Shown piece after piece: positions 6,005 to 7,792 of a stretch of 7,792 nt of DNA. The stretch covers positions 1 to 7,792 of the forward strand of contig CAIXXI010000551.1 in the NCBI GenBank assembly GCA_903923345.1, in the 5' to 3' direction. Numbering within the stretch: the stretch's first letter is position 1; every line of letters begins with the position of its first letter. Source of the stretch: an uncultured Burkholderiales bacterium. GTDB lineage: Bacteria; Pseudomonadota; Gammaproteobacteria; Burkholderiales; Burkholderiaceae_E. The position numbers were made by a program, and so were the translations under genes. The notes under the pieces are model-generated. The model had not been told where the DNA came from and made no database searches. It worked only from the letters and a program-made list of their open reading frames with translations.

Positions 6005-7792
6005 TCAGCCGGAAAGAGCCCGGCGGTCGGCAACGTCTTCGGCCAGCCGTTGCAGGAAGGCATCCAGAGACATGACGCCCAGATCCACCCCGCCCCGCGC
6101 ACGAACTGCGACCAGACCAGCCTGACGCTCCTTGTCACCCACCACCAACAAGTAAGGCACTTTCTGCAGGCTGTGCTCGCGGATCTTATACGCGATCTTT
6201 TCGTTTCGCAAATCGGATTGAACCCTAAATCCTTGTTTTATCAGCGTTTGTGCAACGCTGGACGCGTATTCGGCCTGCCCCTCGGTGATGCTCAGGACGA
6301 CCGCTTGGACCGGCGCAAGCCACGCCGGCATCGCACCTGCGTGATTTTCGATGAGGATGCCGATAAACCGCTCCAGCGACCCGACAATCGCGCGGTGCAG
6401 CATGACCGGATGCCTGCGCGAGTTGTCGTCGGCCACATATTCGGCACCGAGCCGCTGCGGCATGTTGAAGTCAACCTGCATCGTGCCGCACTGCCAGTGA
6501 CGGCCCAATGCATCGCGCAGGGTGTATTCGATCTTCGGTCCGTAGAACGCGCCGTCTCCCGGCGCGATGGTGAATTCGCAACCGGATCGTCGAAGTGACT
6601 CCATCAGCGCGAATTCAGCCTTGTCCCAAAGCTCATCGGCCCCAACCCGCTTTTCGGGCCGCGTCGCCACTTTGTACAGGATGTCGTTGAAACCGAAGTC
6701 CGCATAAACCTGATGCAGAAGTTCGGTGTACGCGGTGCACTCGTCGAGAATCTGATCTTCGGTACAGAAGATGTGACCGTCGTCCTGCACGAAGCCGCGC
6801 ACGCGCATGATGCCGTGCAATGCACCTGAGGGTTCATTGCGGTGGCACTGGCCGAATTCACCGTAGCGCAGCGGCAGGTCGCGATAGCTGCGCAAGCCGG
6901 TGTTGAAGACCTGAACATGCCCCGGACAGTTCATCGGCTTGACCGCATAGTCGCGGTTTTCCGATGCGGTCGAGAACATGTTGTCCTTGTAGTTCTCCCA
7001 GTGGCCTGATTTCTCCCACAAGGTGCGGTCAAGGATCTGGGGGCAGCGGATCTCCTGGTAGCCGTTGTCCTGGTAGACACGCCGCATGTACTGCTCGACC
7101 TGCTGCCACAGCGCCCAGCCTTTCGGATGCCAGAACACCATCCCCGGAGCATCGTCCTGCAGGTGAAACAGATCCAGGGCGCGCCCGAGCTTTCGATGGT
7201 CGCGCTTTTCAGCCTCTTCCAGCCGATGCAGATAGGCGTCCTGATCTTCCTTGCGCGCCCAGGCGGTGCCGTAGATTCGCTGGAGCATTTCATTGCGCGA
7301 ATCACCCCGCCAGTACGCACCGGCGACCTTCATCAGTTTGAAGACTTTGAGCTTGCCAGTCGACGGTACGTGGGGGCCTCTGCACAGATCGACGAACGAC
7401 CCTTCGCGATACAGGCGGATGTCTTCCGCGGCAGGAATCGAAGCAATGATTTCCGCTTTGTAATGCTCGCCGATCGACTTGAAAAACTCGACTGCATCAT
7501 CCCGATTCCAGACTTCTCGCTGAACCGGCTCGTTCCGACTTGCCAGTTCAGCCATGCGGGCCTCGATCGCCTGAAGATCCTCCGGCGTGAAAGGACGCTT
7601 GTAGGAAAAATCATAGAAAAACCCGTCTTCGATCACAGGTCCGATGGTGACCTGTGCGTCCGGAAACAGATCCTTGACCGCATAGGCCAGCAGGTGCGCG
7701 GTCGAATGGCGAATGATCTCCAGGCCGTCCGAATCCTTGTCAGTGATGATGGCCAGTTGCGCATCCGAGCCAATAAGGTACGAGGTGTCAAC
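6005..7792 (-). CDS. thrS: Threonyl-tRNA synthetase, 5'-truncated by the window edge
   Basis: Class II aminoacyl-tRNA synthetase that charges tRNA-Thr with threonine in the cytoplasm. The frame stays open to the window edge and gives 595 residues; compared with the E. coli protein (about 642) roughly the first 44 residues, most of the TGS domain, lie outside. A GTG at 7636 is in frame but internal, because conserved sequence continues upstream of it. Visible landmarks in order are the editing-domain HxxxH (HSTAH, partial-protein residues 29-33) and CRGPH (137-141), which form the mischarged-Ser hydrolysis site. The catalytic core follows, with the zinc ligands Cys in MNCPGH, His in DDGHIFC and His in MLHRAI. 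Class II motif 2 is seen around CHRNEPSG and motif 3 around GSLERF, then the anticodon-binding domain containing RVQSDLRNEKIAYKIRE. All key residues are present and it ends with TGA. It leads the cluster, 69 bases before infC. The autoregulatory operator known upstream of E. coli thrS would fall outside the window. Confidence 0.97.
   Translation of the reverse strand, partial: VDTSYLIGSDAQLAIITDKDSDGLEIIRHSTAHLLAYAVKDLFPDAQVTIGPVIEDGFFYDFSYKRPFTPEDLQAIEARMAELASRNEPVQREVWNRDDAVEFFKSIGEHYKAEIIASIPAAEDIRLYREGSFVDLCRGPHVPSTGKLKVFKLMKVAGAYWRGDSRNEMLQRIYGTAWARKEDQDAYLHRLEEAEKRDHRKLGRALDLFHLQDDAPGMVFWHPKGWALWQQVEQYMRRVYQDNGYQEIRCPQILDRTLWEKSGHWENYKDNMFSTASENRDYAVKPMNCPGHVQVFNTGLRSYRDLPLRYGEFGQCHRNEPSGALHGIMRVRGFVQDDGHIFCTEDQILDECTAYTELLHQVYADFGFNDILYKVATRPEKRVGADELWDKAEFALMESLRRSGCEFTIAPGDGAFYGPKIEYTLRDALGRHWQCGTMQVDFNMPQRLGAEYVADDNSRRHPVMLHRAIVGSLERFIGILIENHAGAMPAWLAPVQAVVLSITEGQAEYASSVAQTLIKQGFRVQSDLRNEKIAYKIREHSLQKVPYLLVVGDKERQAGLVAVRARGGVDLGVMSLDAFLQRLAEDVADRRALSG

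Overview
This window is an ordinary, highly conserved translation-gene cluster from a proteobacterium, read almost entirely on the minus strand. In transcription order (right to left) it holds thrS (5' end cut by the window edge), infC, rpmI, rplT, pheS, pheT, ihfA, a small MerR-type regulator gene and a tRNA-Pro(GGG). The order thrS-infC-rpmI-rplT-pheS-pheT-ihfA is the classic gamma/beta-proteobacterial arrangement. The MerR-type gene plus tRNA-Pro after ihfA, the protein sequences (for example the IhfA core with FHASQKLKAL and the IF3 sequence) and the moderately high GC content point to a betaproteobacterium, probably Burkholderiales or a relative. That taxonomic guess is inference.

Layout: 7792-6005 is thrS (threonyl-tRNA synthetase, about 44 N-terminal residues missing). 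5935-5402 is infC (IF3), which appears to start at a rare AUC codon. 5401-5266 is a 136-base leader with two strong inverted repeats. 5265-5068 is rpmI (L35) and 5055-4696 is rplT (L20). A good intrinsic terminator hairpin (4673-4641) lies between rplT and pheS. 4584-3562 is pheS and 3556-1115 is pheT, five bases apart. 1090-659 is ihfA, 612-136 is the MerR-type regulator, and 108-32 is tRNA-Pro. No gap exceeds 140 bases and there is no mobile element, CRISPR array or foreign-looking island.

The genes supply translation: two aminoacyl-tRNA synthetases (ThrRS and the alpha2beta2 PheRS), an initiation factor, two large-subunit ribosomal proteins and a tRNA, together with the alpha subunit of the nucleoid and recombination factor IHF and an orphan DNA-binding regulator. 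The points worth a second look are regulatory: the non-canonical infC start, the rpmI leader structures, the mid-cluster terminator, the uncertain and extended IhfA N-terminus, and an A-C mismatch in the tRNA T stem. I see no sign of a new biological system here.
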